Assembly: GCA_040387755.1 (NCBI GenBank)
Contig: JAZKDB010000001.1
Span: 248,001-312,000 of the forward strand
Origin: Rurimicrobium sp040387755
Lineage (GTDB): Bacteria; Bacteroidota; Bacteroidia; Chitinophagales; Chitinophagaceae
Reading direction: 5' to 3'
Length of the DNA stretch: 64,000 bases
Each line of letters starts with the position of its first letter. Positions within the stretch are counted from its first letter, which is position 1. Under the pieces are notes generated by a model. The model made no database searches. It had not been told where the DNA came from and worked only from the letters and a program-made list of their open reading frames with translations. Shown here in pieces: positions 8,745 through 16,169 of this stretch. The position numbers were made by a program, and so were the translations under genes.

Positions 8745-9096
8745 AAATATTTTTTTTAATATTTTTTATATTGGATGCAACAAATTTCATGTTCTGTACA
8801 AGCTCTTCAATTTTGGATTTTCAACGCCAGTTAAAAGAAACTTTGCAAACCAATACCTAATACAAAAGTGAAGACAAATTCACTTGCAAACAAGGGAGTA
8901 AATACTGATGTTTGAATTACGTAGTTATACAGAACCTGATACGTATTTATACGCAAAAACAGGCTGCTGCTATTTTAGTTTACTGAAAATGAATATTTTG
9001 ACTGAACACTTTTTGGTTAAAAAATCAATTAGTATAGAATTTCATAAAGTGCAGACCTATATTTGCCACTGTTCATTTCACAAAAAAATCGAAAAA
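8745..9096. other. Gap holding a possible outer-membrane-protein tail and a promoter
   Basis: No complete gene. On the minus strand, bases from about 8974 down to the TAA at 8831-8833 form an open stretch of about 47 codons without an ATG, ending in a beta-strand-like tail (EFVFTFVLGIGLQSFF) as Bacteroidota outer-membrane barrels do; this may be a gene remnant. On the plus strand the -7-like box at 9058-9065 serves the following lipoprotein. The upstream extension of that gene's frame (8908-9096) has coding-unlike composition. Confidence 0.4.
9058..9065 (+). promoter_or_regulatory. TAnnTTTG -7 box before the 9097 lipoprotein
   Basis: TATATTTG matches the Bacteroidota -7 consensus exactly, 31 bases before the ATG at 9097. 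It lies inside the longer open frame that starts at 8908, which supports the downstream start. No good -33 TTTG is seen at the usual spacing. Confidence 0.45.
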
Positions 9097-9666
9097 ATGA
9101 GAAAACTTTTTTTTACCCTAATGACATTTTCCTGCCTGAATTTATTTTTCAGCAGTTGTGAGAATTCAAATCCTAATGCAAATCATGCAACTGATAAAGT
9201 TTCGGATCCGTTTGATTCGGCCAGGTGTTTCCTGCCCGAGGGAATAGAAATGTGTCTCCCTCAATGTCTGGAAATTATTGTCGATGCACACAAAATAACA
9301 GATCAGCAGTCAATAGTGGCAAGAGTCGGAATTACTACTATTCCTTACGAAATTACCACTCAGGCATTAAGAGATAGCATTGGTGACAGAAGATGCAGTG
9401 ATAAATGGAGAATTAAGTTGGATACAGCAGAAAATCATGTAACATTTTTGATACAGGATTCGGCTAATGCTCCGGGATATTTTTCTTCTGCACTGATAAC
9501 GGGTATTTTGGAAGACAGAAGAACCGAAAGCGAAGAGCCGGTAAAATTTACATTTTACGAGGCAAGAGATACAAATGATAGCTTACATTTTATTTTCGAT
9601 GTATTGTATCCTAATACTCATGTCCAGTTTTACAATGTAAGTGATTTGCCTACTTCGGGCAAGTAA
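9097..9666 (+). CDS. Lipoprotein of unknown function
   Basis: A 189-residue lipoprotein. I chose the ATG at 9097 because it gives a proper lipoprotein signal (MRKLFFTLMTFSCLNLFFSSC, lipobox ending at Cys21), and a -7 box lies just before it; the frame is open back to 8908 but the extra 63 residues look non-coding. The mature part contains two CLP-type cysteine pairs (RCFLPEG, CLPQCLE) and a beta-rich body with no recognised domain. It should sit in the inner leaflet of the outer membrane or the periplasm. The next gene begins 42 bases later and encodes a membrane protein of a two-component locus, but a link is not shown. Confidence 0.7.
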   Translation: MRKLFFTLMTFSCLNLFFSSCENSNPNANHATDKVSDPFDSARCFLPEGIEMCLPQCLEIIVDAHKITDQQSIVARVGITTIPYEITTQALRDSIGDRRCSDKWRIKLDTAENHVTFLIQDSANAPGYFSSALITGILEDRRTESEEPVKFTFYEARDTNDSLHFIFDVLYPNTHVQFYNVSDLPTSGK

Positions 9667-9707
9667 AAACGCACTATTGAGGCCAGTTAATTTTCTTCTT
9701 TCAATAA

Positions 9708-10358
9708 ATGACAGTACAACCCTATATCATAGTTTCTGCGCTAACTCCTTTATTGGCAATATTGACTGGAGTTTTTTTAAAGAAAAAGAGTCTGCTGTGG
9801 TATTATGCCATAGCAGACTTTAGTTTTGACATGGGTATCATATTGCTTAAGAGGGTCTGGAAAACCAATTACAGCCTGGCGGGTAATATTTTCTTTCTGA
9901 TAGAGTTTTTGTTTTTTGCCTTCGCATTCCGCAAACGTATTTTCAGGAACGACAGAGAGTTTACTATTATCATTTCTGTGCTGCTGCTTTGTTATTTAGT
10001 CTATACCGGCATATATCATTCGCCATTTGAGCATCATTTAATGGGCGCAGCGGTATTTTTTTCGGTACCGTATATTTTGTGGTGCGTTCTGGGTTTTTAT
10101 TCAATCATGTTTCAAAAAAACAACAGGATTATCTCGCTTGAAAAATCTTCTTTCTTTTGGTTTAATACAGCACTTATTCTCTATGCATGTGGCAGTATCA
10201 TTCTGTTTATTTTTTATGATTATTTAATTGCCGCAAAAGGGAATAAAGAATTTTTGAGTCTGTGGCTTATTGTATTCATCTCAGTCAATATTCTTAAAAA
10301 TATCTTGTTGGTCCCAATTATTTATTTTTACAAAAAAGAGGAGTATGAATGTATTTAG
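9708..10358 (+). CDS. Integral membrane protein of a NarL-type two-component locus
   Basis: A 216-residue protein with about six or seven hydrophobic segments, the first at residues 5-25 and the last near 190-208, and a short charged tail (KKEEYECI). No catalytic motif is seen. Its end overlaps the start of the following histidine kinase by 14 bases, so the three genes from here to 11779 are one operon. The kinase has only one short membrane anchor and no sensor domain, so this protein may supply the sensing part; that is inference from context. Confidence 0.75.
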   Translation: MTVQPYIIVSALTPLLAILTGVFLKKKSLLWYYAIADFSFDMGIILLKRVWKTNYSLAGNIFFLIEFLFFAFAFRKRIFRNDREFTIIISVLLLCYLVYTGIYHSPFEHHLMGAAVFFSVPYILWCVLGFYSIMFQKNNRIISLEKSSFFWFNTALILYACGSIILFIFYDYLIAAKGNKEFLSLWLIVFISVNILKNILLVPIIYFYKKEEYECI

Positions 10359-11124
10359 CCTGATTGTAGCCAGTGTTGCTATAATGTTATTGCTGGCATT
10401 CAGTATTGTTTTTTTTGTAGTCAATTACCAAAGACGTGTTATCCGTCATCAGGATGAAATCAAGAGTATAAACGACCAAAAGCAATTAGAGTTAATTCAG
10501 GCATCTATACAAGGTCAGGAGGAGGAGCGGATGCGTATTGCTACAGAACTGCATGATGATGTGGGTGCTACATTATCTTCTGTACGGCTTTTTCTTCATT
10601 CATCAATGAATAAGGATGCAGACGAATCGGTGATACTGCAATCCAAGCAATTGTTAGATCAGAGTATCAGCAGTATCCGTAATATTTCTCATAAACTTCA
10701 GCCTGCAATATTGAATCAGCTTGGTCTGCAGGCTTCGCTTGAGTCTCTTTCGTCTATTATTAACCGCTCATCATCCGTTACACTTACCTATACTTCACTT
10801 TTTCCTTTGCCGAAATTAAATGATAACATTGAATTGTCGGTCTACAGAATGTTGCAGGAGTTGACCAGTAATATTATCAAGCACTCTGAGGCCAGTAGTA
10901 TCAGTATAGAAAGTTCTGTCAGCAATGGTTTTTTGAGGATAATTCTGCTTCATGACGGACATGGGCTTACCAACGAAATGTATCAGGAGCTTATTTATAA
11001 AAAAGGGGCGATCGGGCTGAAAAACATTGTCAACAGATTGAAGTCAATTAACTCCACTATAGAATTTTCACAAATAGATGCGGCACATTTTCGTGTTTGC
11101 ATCTTAACACCCATATTACAGTAG
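10345..11124 (+). CDS. Sensor histidine kinase, NarX/DesK (HisKA_3) type
   Basis: A 259-residue kinase: one N-terminal membrane segment (residues about 4-24), a short coiled coil, the HisKA_3 dimerisation domain with phospho-accepting His70 in ATELHDDVGATLSS, and a HATPase domain with ELTSNIIKHSEAS (N box) and GAIGLKNIVNRL (G2-like). There is no periplasmic sensor loop. The ATG at 10345 was chosen over a longer frame from 10270 because AAAGAGGAG stands just before it and the residues upstream duplicate the coding bases of the previous gene in another frame. It is followed after one base by its response regulator. The longer start cannot be fully excluded. Confidence 0.9.
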   Translation: MNVFSLIVASVAIMLLLAFSIVFFVVNYQRRVIRHQDEIKSINDQKQLELIQASIQGQEEERMRIATELHDDVGATLSSVRLFLHSSMNKDADESVILQSKQLLDQSISSIRNISHKLQPAILNQLGLQASLESLSSIINRSSSVTLTYTSLFPLPKLNDNIELSVYRMLQELTSNIIKHSEASSISIESSVSNGFLRIILLHDGHGLTNEMYQELIYKKGAIGLKNIVNRLKSINSTIEFSQIDAAHFRVCILTPILQ

Positions 11125-11125
11125 C

Positions 11126-11779
11126 ATGGCAGACATAAAGTATCTGATAACAGATGACCATAAAATTTTCAGACAAGGACTTCGTCTGGCGCTTAATAAT
11201 TACCCCAATCTGAAGTTTATTGGGGAGGCTGGTAATGGATTGGAATTGCTGTCTCTTTTAGAGGAGCATGTACCTGATGTTATTCTATTAGATTTAAAGA
11301 TGCCACAAATGGACGGCATGGAGGTTCTTAAGAAAATCAGGGTTAAGTATCCTGATATCAAAATTCTTATTCTTACAATGTATGATGAAGAGCATTTTGT
11401 GTTGCACCTTATCGAGGCAGGAGCAAATGGTTATCTGCTCAAAAATGCCGAACCTGATGAAATACATCTGGCTATTCAAACTGTAATGGAGACAGACTAT
11501 TATTTTAATGATTTGGTGAGCTCTGCAATGCTTAGGAATATGCTGCAAAAGACAAAAATTGCTAACCGGGTTAAGATTGGTGTAAAGCTCAGCGATAAAG
11601 AAGAAGAGGTGTTAAAACTGATTTGTGAAGAACGTACCGCTGCTGAAATTGCCAAGGAGATTTTCCTGAGTCAAAGAACAGTAGAAGGAATTCGATCACT
11701 CTTGCTGGAGAAAACCGGTGCAAGAAATACCGCAGGCTTAGTGTTGTACGCTATAAAGAATGGTATTTACAGCGGATAG
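11126..11779 (+). CDS. NarL/FixJ family response regulator
   Basis: A 217-residue two-domain regulator. The receiver domain carries the acidic pair in ITDDHK (residues 7-10), phospho-acceptor Asp56 in VILLDLKMPQMDG, and the conserved Lys in GYLLKNA. The LuxR-type HTH occupies about residues 150-215 (LSDKEEEVLKLICEERTAAEIA, split here as SDKEEEVLKL and TAAEIAKEIFLSQRTVEGIR). It is the natural partner of the kinase encoded directly upstream. DNA targets are unknown; autoregulation of this operon is possible. Confidence 0.93.
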   Translation: MADIKYLITDDHKIFRQGLRLALNNYPNLKFIGEAGNGLELLSLLEEHVPDVILLDLKMPQMDGMEVLKKIRVKYPDIKILILTMYDEEHFVLHLIEAGANGYLLKNAEPDEIHLAIQTVMETDYYFNDLVSSAMLRNMLQKTKIANRVKIGVKLSDKEEEVLKLICEERTAAEIAKEIFLSQRTVEGIRSLLLEKTGARNTAGLVLYAIKNGIYSG

Positions 11780-11909
11780 TTGTTATGCTTTGAGGAAACG
11801 CCATAACTATTCAGCCTTCACAATTATTCAGAGAGAAGCTTAATTGAAAGATGGCGCTTTCTTATTTGTAAAATTTAAAGATTTTGAATAAAAATTGTAG
11901 CAGTTGATA

Positions 11910-11939
11910 TTGCATTTCATTTAATGGCGTCTACCTTCA
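11910..11939 (+). promoter_or_regulatory. Promoter candidate for the 11968 gene
   Basis: TTG (11910-11912), a 19-base spacer and TACCTTCA (11932-11939, six of eight matches to TAnnTTTG), 28 bases before the ATG. Confidence 0.4.
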
Positions 11940-11967
11940 CAATTCATCAATTAAAAAAACAGAAGCA

Positions 11968-12237
11968 ATGGTACACGTTATTTTATCGCATCAGGTAAAA
12001 GATGCAGCAGAGTGGAGAGCGCATTTCGATTCAGATGAAGCCAACAGAGCGGCTGCAGGTATTAAGGTTCATGGCGTCTACACCAGTGCTGCTGACCCCA
12101 ACCAAGTTACAGTAATGACTGAGTTTCCGAATACAGATGTGTTAAATGCTTTTATGAATAATCCCGATTTAAAGGCTGCAATGGAAAGGGGAGGGGTAAT
12201 CAGTGAACCCGAAGTGAAGGTGCTCATTAAGATGTAG
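11968..12237 (+). CDS. Small ABM-like (dimeric alpha/beta barrel) protein
   Basis: An 89-residue cytoplasmic protein. The pattern MVHVILSHQVKDAAEWRAHF, then VHGVYTSAADPNQVTVMTEF and LNAFMNNPDLKAAMERGGV fits the ferredoxin-like half-barrel of the antibiotic-biosynthesis-monooxygenase/DUF-type superfamily, which works as a dimer. No cofactor or catalytic residue can be assigned. It is monocistronic, with its own promoter candidate and a terminator 20 bases after the stop. The function is unknown. Confidence 0.75.
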   Translation: MVHVILSHQVKDAAEWRAHFDSDEANRAAAGIKVHGVYTSAADPNQVTVMTEFPNTDVLNAFMNNPDLKAAMERGGVISEPEVKVLIKM

Positions 12238-12256
12238 TAACAGATCAGATAGTAAT

Positions 12257-12282
12257 AAAGCCCAATCGAAGGATTGGGTTTT
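12257..12282. terminator. Intrinsic terminator, probably bidirectional
   Basis: CCCAATC / GATTGGG stem with A/T extensions (arms 12257-12267 and 12272-12282) and loop GAAG, followed by T-rich sequence on the plus strand and A/T-rich sequence on the other. It ends the 11968 gene and may also stop the convergent porin operon. Confidence 0.75.
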
Positions 12283-12330
12283 ATTTTACATTTTGAAATT
12301 TTACTTTTTGGGTGTTTATTAATTGCCTTC

Positions 12331-13560
12331 CTAAAAGTAAGAGCTGAATCCAAAATTAAATCCACCTGTCCTGCTGGCAGGATTATTCAACAAATCTTTT
12401 TGTTGCAGGTATCGGTAATTGAATCGTATAACAGTTTGCGAAGCAGGACGAAAACTAATAGCCGGCATAATGCTCCATAAACTTTCACCAATATTGCTGC
12501 CGTTAGATAGGAAAGTACCAGCATTCCAGTCTACATATTCTCCACGCATGGCAATATTGATAACCGCATTTTTCCAGCCCAGAATAGTTCGTCGCAAAAC
12601 AGGTTGTACGATGTCAATAAAACCACCATATTGTTTGCTGCCAAATTGCTCGGAGTAGGTGGGCGGTATTTGTACATTCACCCAGGCCCATTCCGCTGTG
12701 ATAAAGGTTTTTGACGGGTTAATTGTTGTATTGAAATCCAGAGCATATACATCCAATCTTCTTTTGTGGTCAATGATCATACCATCGTCCTGCCATTTGT
12801 TGTATACTCCTCCCATATAAGAGATGCCCAACTCTCCGATTTGATTATGCCTTGCCGCAATTTTTCCTGTAAACATCGGACTGCCACTGTTCAGTTCTTC
12901 AAAGCGTTCAGGATTGTTTTTCGAGGCAGGGAGATAGGTTTTATTTTGGTTGTTTTCGATAATGGAATTATCAAATCCTCCTGATAAATATAATTCGTAA
13001 CCCAGCATCCAATCTTTACTATATTTTTTTCCGTATAGCCCAAAACCTGCATTACTCCAGGTGGCAGGAAGCATTTGTGTGGCAGAAATTGGTCGGTCTG
13101 TAAACTCCCATTTAGGTCCGTCATGGTTTTGGTTAAATGCCCCGATAGGATTCATAATCATCCCTCCTCTTAAATTGAGTAAAGGTGCCAGTTCTATATC
13201 CACCGCTGCAAATTCTATAGCGATTTCTTTTTCTGCAGGTTCAAATTCTATTTCACTTAGGAATTTGATTCTCTTGCTTATCGTGGAGGCAACAAAGAGG
13301 GTCATCCTGCGAAATTGAAATTGATGACCATCGCTAATGCCATCAGTACCCATGTGTTGCCAATTGGCCTCTACATACCCCCCAACAGCTACCGGCAGTT
13401 TTCCTGCGGCAACAAAAGGGCGCTTATAAACGGCATCCATATTCAGCATTTTTTGGCTGCTGTCTTTTCCCGGTTCTTTCAGAAGCAGCGGGTCTATTTG
13501 TGCCATGGCCTGAACAGATAGTATCGAGCATAGCAGGATTAGTGTACTTTTTTTTATCAT
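12331..13560 (-). CDS. Outer-membrane porin (OprO/OprP-like)
   Basis: A 409-residue protein with signal peptide MIKKSTLILLCSILSVQAMA and a beta-barrel body ending in FNFGFSSYF, the terminal Phe needed for BAM insertion. Wording such as VGGYVEANWQHM, FQFRRMTLFVASTISKRIKF and LNLRGGMIMNPIGAFNQNHD fits the phosphate-selective-porin-like (Porin_O_P) family of Bacteroidota; substrate choice cannot be read from the sequence. It is the last gene of a three-gene operon after the di-haem cytochrome and the Rieske lipoprotein, with a four-base overlap with the latter. The operon context suggests uptake of a metal or anion connected with the redox proteins. Confidence 0.82.
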   Translation of the reverse strand: MIKKSTLILLCSILSVQAMAQIDPLLLKEPGKDSSQKMLNMDAVYKRPFVAAGKLPVAVGGYVEANWQHMGTDGISDGHQFQFRRMTLFVASTISKRIKFLSEIEFEPAEKEIAIEFAAVDIELAPLLNLRGGMIMNPIGAFNQNHDGPKWEFTDRPISATQMLPATWSNAGFGLYGKKYSKDWMLGYELYLSGGFDNSIIENNQNKTYLPASKNNPERFEELNSGSPMFTGKIAARHNQIGELGISYMGGVYNKWQDDGMIIDHKRRLDVYALDFNTTINPSKTFITAEWAWVNVQIPPTYSEQFGSKQYGGFIDIVQPVLRRTILGWKNAVINIAMRGEYVDWNAGTFLSNGSNIGESLWSIMPAISFRPASQTVIRFNYRYLQQKDLLNNPASRTGGFNFGFSSYF

Positions 13561-14003
13561 AATGCTTTCAATGAAATTTTTAACTGATTGGCTTCGACGA
13601 TAACAGGAAATGTGCGCAGGCTGTTTTCTGCCGGTCCCGCAGTTACAGCTCCTGCCTGATTAAATTCGCTGCCATGTGCCGGGCATTGTAGTTTGTCTCC
13701 AAACACCTGCAGCTCGGCACCCTGATGCGTGCATCGCAACCATAATGCAGAGTATTGCTGTGCATCTATCCGGTACACGCAAATCGGGAATTTCAGTCTG
13801 TCGTTGTTGACTATGATGTATTTCTTGTAATGAACTTCTTTTCCTGCTTTGGTTTCAAAATCAGAAAGGGGAACGATTAAATCTGAATCCTCAATAGTCC
13901 CTGTAAAATTTTTTGACACGCCGCAGCTTTGTAATAAGGTACTGAGTCCAAGGCCTCCCAGACAAGCCATTCCGCAGTTTTGTATAAATTTTTTCCGGTC
14001 CAT
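13557..14003 (-). CDS. Rieske [2Fe-2S] lipoprotein
   Basis: A 148-residue protein with an N-terminal signal (MDRKKFIQNCGMACLGG) and a lipobox-like LLQSC at residues 23-27, so it is probably a lipoprotein facing the periplasm. The cluster motif is complete: CTHQGAEL and CPAHGSEF give the two Cys and two His ligands. It lacks a twin Arg in the signal. It lies 2 bases after the di-haem cytochrome stop and overlaps the porin start, so it should pass electrons with that cytochrome. It is too small and alone to be the Rieske subunit of a bc1-type complex. Confidence 0.9.
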   Translation of the reverse strand: MDRKKFIQNCGMACLGGLGLSTLLQSCGVSKNFTGTIEDSDLIVPLSDFETKAGKEVHYKKYIIVNNDRLKFPICVYRIDAQQYSALWLRCTHQGAELQVFGDKLQCPAHGSEFNQAGAVTAGPAENSLRTFPVIVEANQLKISLKAL

Positions 14004-14005
14004 GT

Positions 14006-15205
14006 TTATAGAGATTTTAAAAACTTGATGAGCGCTTCTTTGTCCTGACTGCTCAATTGCATATAGTTATTCTTGCTTTGTTGGGCTTCTCCACCATGCA
14101 TTTCTATGGCTTGCTCTATACTTTTGGCTCTGCCATCGTGCATAAGAAAGTATTGCCCCCCTTGTGCATTGGGCGATAGTCCTATTCCCCATAAGGGCGG
14201 TGTGCGCCATTCGGATGTTTTTGCCGAACCCTCTGTATAACCGTCATCCAGCCCGTTGCCCATGTCATGCAGCAATAAATCTGTATAGGGATAAAACGTT
14301 TTGTTGTTTAATGCTGCGATAGGAGAATACCCCGTTTTTAGTTGAGGACTATGGCACGAGGAACATTTGATTTGCGTGAAAATATTTTTGCCTCTGATTA
14401 CTTCTGTATTGGCGGCATCCCTCTGTATCGGGGCTTTTAAAGTTTGTAAATAGAAGACTACATTTTGTACCGTGCTGTTAGATACTTCCGGGTCAATATC
14501 AATACCTGTGTACACATCTTTTGGTGCATAGTTTGATGTGATGCCCATATCCTGATTATAGGCATTCACCGTTTGATGCATGAGGTTATAGGCTGCCGCT
14601 TTTTTACCAAAACGATGGATGTATTTTCCGTTACGTGGAATGGCATTGGCGGCAGGACTGATGAATGCCGGTAAATGGGCATAGTTGGGTACTCCCGAAA
14701 TTCCATCAGCATCATCATCGTTGGGGTCTGCCATAGCCAGGATGTCTGCATCGCTGACCAGTTCTATAAATCCAAGACCTGTATTGGCGGGTGGGGTAAA
14801 TTTCGAAAAAGTAGCTCCTGCGGGGATACTTTCAGGAGTATAACCAGGTAAGGCTCTGTTTTGTAGTTGTGGGCCTCCCAGATGTAAATATTGATTACCA
14901 TTGCTGTCTGTTTGTCCGAAGCGGGTGAGTGTGGTAAAGGGGGTTCCTTTGCCATCTCCTGCATGGCAAGTGCCGCAACTGGTTGCTACAAAGATGGAGC
15001 CAAGACCTGTCTGCTCGGTAAATATCTCATCATTAAAGGCTACGTCTCCTGCCAGAAATCTGCGGCTTTGTTCATGCGAAAGCCCTTCTACAGGTCCATC
15101 CAGCAAATCTTCTTCTCTGGGTGCTTTGGGTTCCAGTTTAGAGCAGGCCTGAGCAATAAAAACCAGTATGGTTACACTGAGTAGCGTTACGAGTATTTTG
15201 TTCAT
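14006..15205 (-). CDS. Di-haem c-type cytochrome lipoprotein (DUF1111, thiol oxidoreductase-like)
   Basis: A 399-residue lipoprotein. I start it at the ATG at 15205, which yields MNKILVTLLSVTILVFIAQAC with a lipobox, rather than at 15244. Two haem c sites are present, CGTCH (in ATSCGTCHAGDGKG) and CSSCH (in IKCSSCHSPQLKTG), with conserved family wording GFIELVSDADILAMADPNDDD and WRTPPLWGIG. The family is described as thiol-oxidoreductase-like or peroxidase-related and often occurs near iron-uptake genes such as imelysin (general knowledge). First gene of the operon with Rieske and porin. Its promoter is covered by a 15-bp palindrome, and the -7 box nearly touches the ATG. Confidence 0.88.
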   Translation of the reverse strand: MNKILVTLLSVTILVFIAQACSKLEPKAPREEDLLDGPVEGLSHEQSRRFLAGDVAFNDEIFTEQTGLGSIFVATSCGTCHAGDGKGTPFTTLTRFGQTDSNGNQYLHLGGPQLQNRALPGYTPESIPAGATFSKFTPPANTGLGFIELVSDADILAMADPNDDDADGISGVPNYAHLPAFISPAANAIPRNGKYIHRFGKKAAAYNLMHQTVNAYNQDMGITSNYAPKDVYTGIDIDPEVSNSTVQNVVFYLQTLKAPIQRDAANTEVIRGKNIFTQIKCSSCHSPQLKTGYSPIAALNNKTFYPYTDLLLHDMGNGLDDGYTEGSAKTSEWRTPPLWGIGLSPNAQGGQYFLMHDGRAKSIEQAIEMHGGEAQQSKNNYMQLSSQDKEALIKFLKSL

Positions 15206-15209
15206 GAAG

Positions 15210-15244
15210 CAAAGGTAAATAAAATTGTTAGATTCGGCTAACAA
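15210..15244 (-). promoter_or_regulatory. Promoter of the di-haem/Rieske/porin operon
   Basis: On the minus strand, TACCTTTG (15217 down to 15210) is an exact TAnnTTTG -7 box; a TTG lies upstream at 15244-15242 with a 24-base spacer, slightly long. The -7 box ends 4 bases before the A of the ATG at 15205, so the transcript would be leaderless or nearly so. The palindrome at 15217-15252 covers the whole -33 to -7 region. Confidence 0.55.
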
Positions 15245-15252
15245 TTTTATTT
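15217..15252. promoter_or_regulatory. Perfect 15-bp palindrome, repressor operator candidate (DtxR/IdeR-like)
   Basis: AAATAAAATTGTTAG (15217-15231) and its exact reverse complement (15238-15252) flank a 6-base spacer ATTCGG. The core reads TTAG-N6-CTAA, the same spacing as the known DtxR/IdeR box. It overlaps the promoter, so a bound protein would block transcription. The DtxR link is by resemblance only. Confidence 0.6.
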
Positions 15253-15292
15253 GCCTATTCGATTGTTTTTTCCCTGGCTGTGCTGTGGCCTT

Positions 15293-16093
15293 TTATTGTA
15301 TCTTTTTTACTTCGTCCTTTAAGCCCGAAATCATCCGTTTGAGTTCGTCTAAATCGGTTGTTTTTTCAGGGATGTCATTGCTGATGTAGCGGTCAAATTC
15401 CCATATTTCCAGCAGGTCGTTGATGTGTACACTATAGGGTTTGTACTGTTCGTTCAGCGATACCAGCACTACGGTACCGTCTTCTTCAATACTTACTTTC
15501 TTAAATACAAAATCCTGCTCGCCCTTGAGGATAACAATACAGAGGGCTCCTGCTTTGACCGATTTCCAGTCCTGCACATAACGCGCCAGGATATCACTCC
15601 CTTCGGGGATGGGCAACATAGAGTCGCCTGTGGTAGGAAACATACGGTAAGTAGCGTTTTGGGGCAGATTAGGGAAACTGAATTTGGGCAACCCCGCAAT
15701 AAATTCCGGATCGCTATAGCCTGCCTGATAGCCTGCTTTGGCTCTGATGGGTACATATTCCACATTCTCTTTATTCTCTTTATCCACACTGATGGCCAGC
15801 ACCCTGATATTGCCTCCGGTCATATACACATCATTACCCTGTTCCAGCTCCCTGAGCTTGAATTCACCGAGTTTGGCCAGATTGACTTTTAATAAAGTAT
15901 CAATACTGATTTTAAAATAAGCCGATACGCGGAGCAAATCTTCTACAGGAGGATTGATAGTATGTCCGTTTTCGTGTGCATTCAGTTTTGAACGGCTGAT
16001 TTCTAAAATTTCAGCCATCGCTTCCTGACTCATTTTCTTGCGGTTACGCAGAAAACGTACATTTTCTGCCCAAAATATTTTTTGTAGTGTCAT
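15293..16093 (-). CDS. LexA-like regulator (XRE HTH plus S24 peptidase domain)
   Basis: A 266-residue repressor-like protein. An XRE/Cro HTH spans about residues 10-67 (SQEAMAEILEISRSKLNAHE), followed by a linker with cleavage-like Ala-Gly pairs (A120-G121, A124-G125 in AKAGYQAGY) and an S24 domain with Ser158 in TTGDSMLP and the Lys pair K198-K199 in FVFKKVS. The tail (DELKRMISGLKDEVKKIQ) is likely a coiled coil. The layout is that of self-cleaving LexA/CI repressors, though the DNA-binding domain is XRE, not LexA. It is divergent from dinB with 76 bases between, where a 21-bp palindrome lies. It probably represses itself and the polymerase cassette; this is inference. Confidence 0.88.
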   Translation of the reverse strand: MTLQKIFWAENVRFLRNRKKMSQEAMAEILEISRSKLNAHENGHTINPPVEDLLRVSAYFKISIDTLLKVNLAKLGEFKLRELEQGNDVYMTGGNIRVLAISVDKENKENVEYVPIRAKAGYQAGYSDPEFIAGLPKFSFPNLPQNATYRMFPTTGDSMLPIPEGSDILARYVQDWKSVKAGALCIVILKGEQDFVFKKVSIEEDGTVVLVSLNEQYKPYSVHINDLLEIWEFDRYISNDIPEKTTDLDELKRMISGLKDEVKKIQ

Positions 16094-16121
16094 TTTGATT
16101 TGATACTATTGATAACTTTCG

Positions 16122-16142
16122 TTTGTTACTAATAATAACAAA
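16122..16142. promoter_or_regulatory. Operator candidate between the LexA-like gene and dinB
   Basis: TTTGTTA (16122-16128), seven bases, TAACAAA (16136-16142): a perfect 7-bp inverted repeat in the divergent promoter region. On the minus strand TATTTTTG (16146 down to 16139), an exact TAnnTTTG box for the regulator gene, overlaps the right half-site, so binding would block that promoter. It is 27 bases before the dinB ATG. Confidence 0.6.
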
Positions 16143-16169
16143 AATAAGTAAAAAAAACCAGATAATGTT

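Noticed and set aside
8908..9096. N-terminal extension of the 9097 lipoprotein
   Set aside because: It has unlikely composition, contains a -7 promoter box, and would bury a good lipoprotein signal.
15425..15892. Open plus-strand frame of 155 codons opposite the LexA-like gene
   Set aside because: The minus-strand reading has full XRE and S24 motifs; this one is its antisense shadow.
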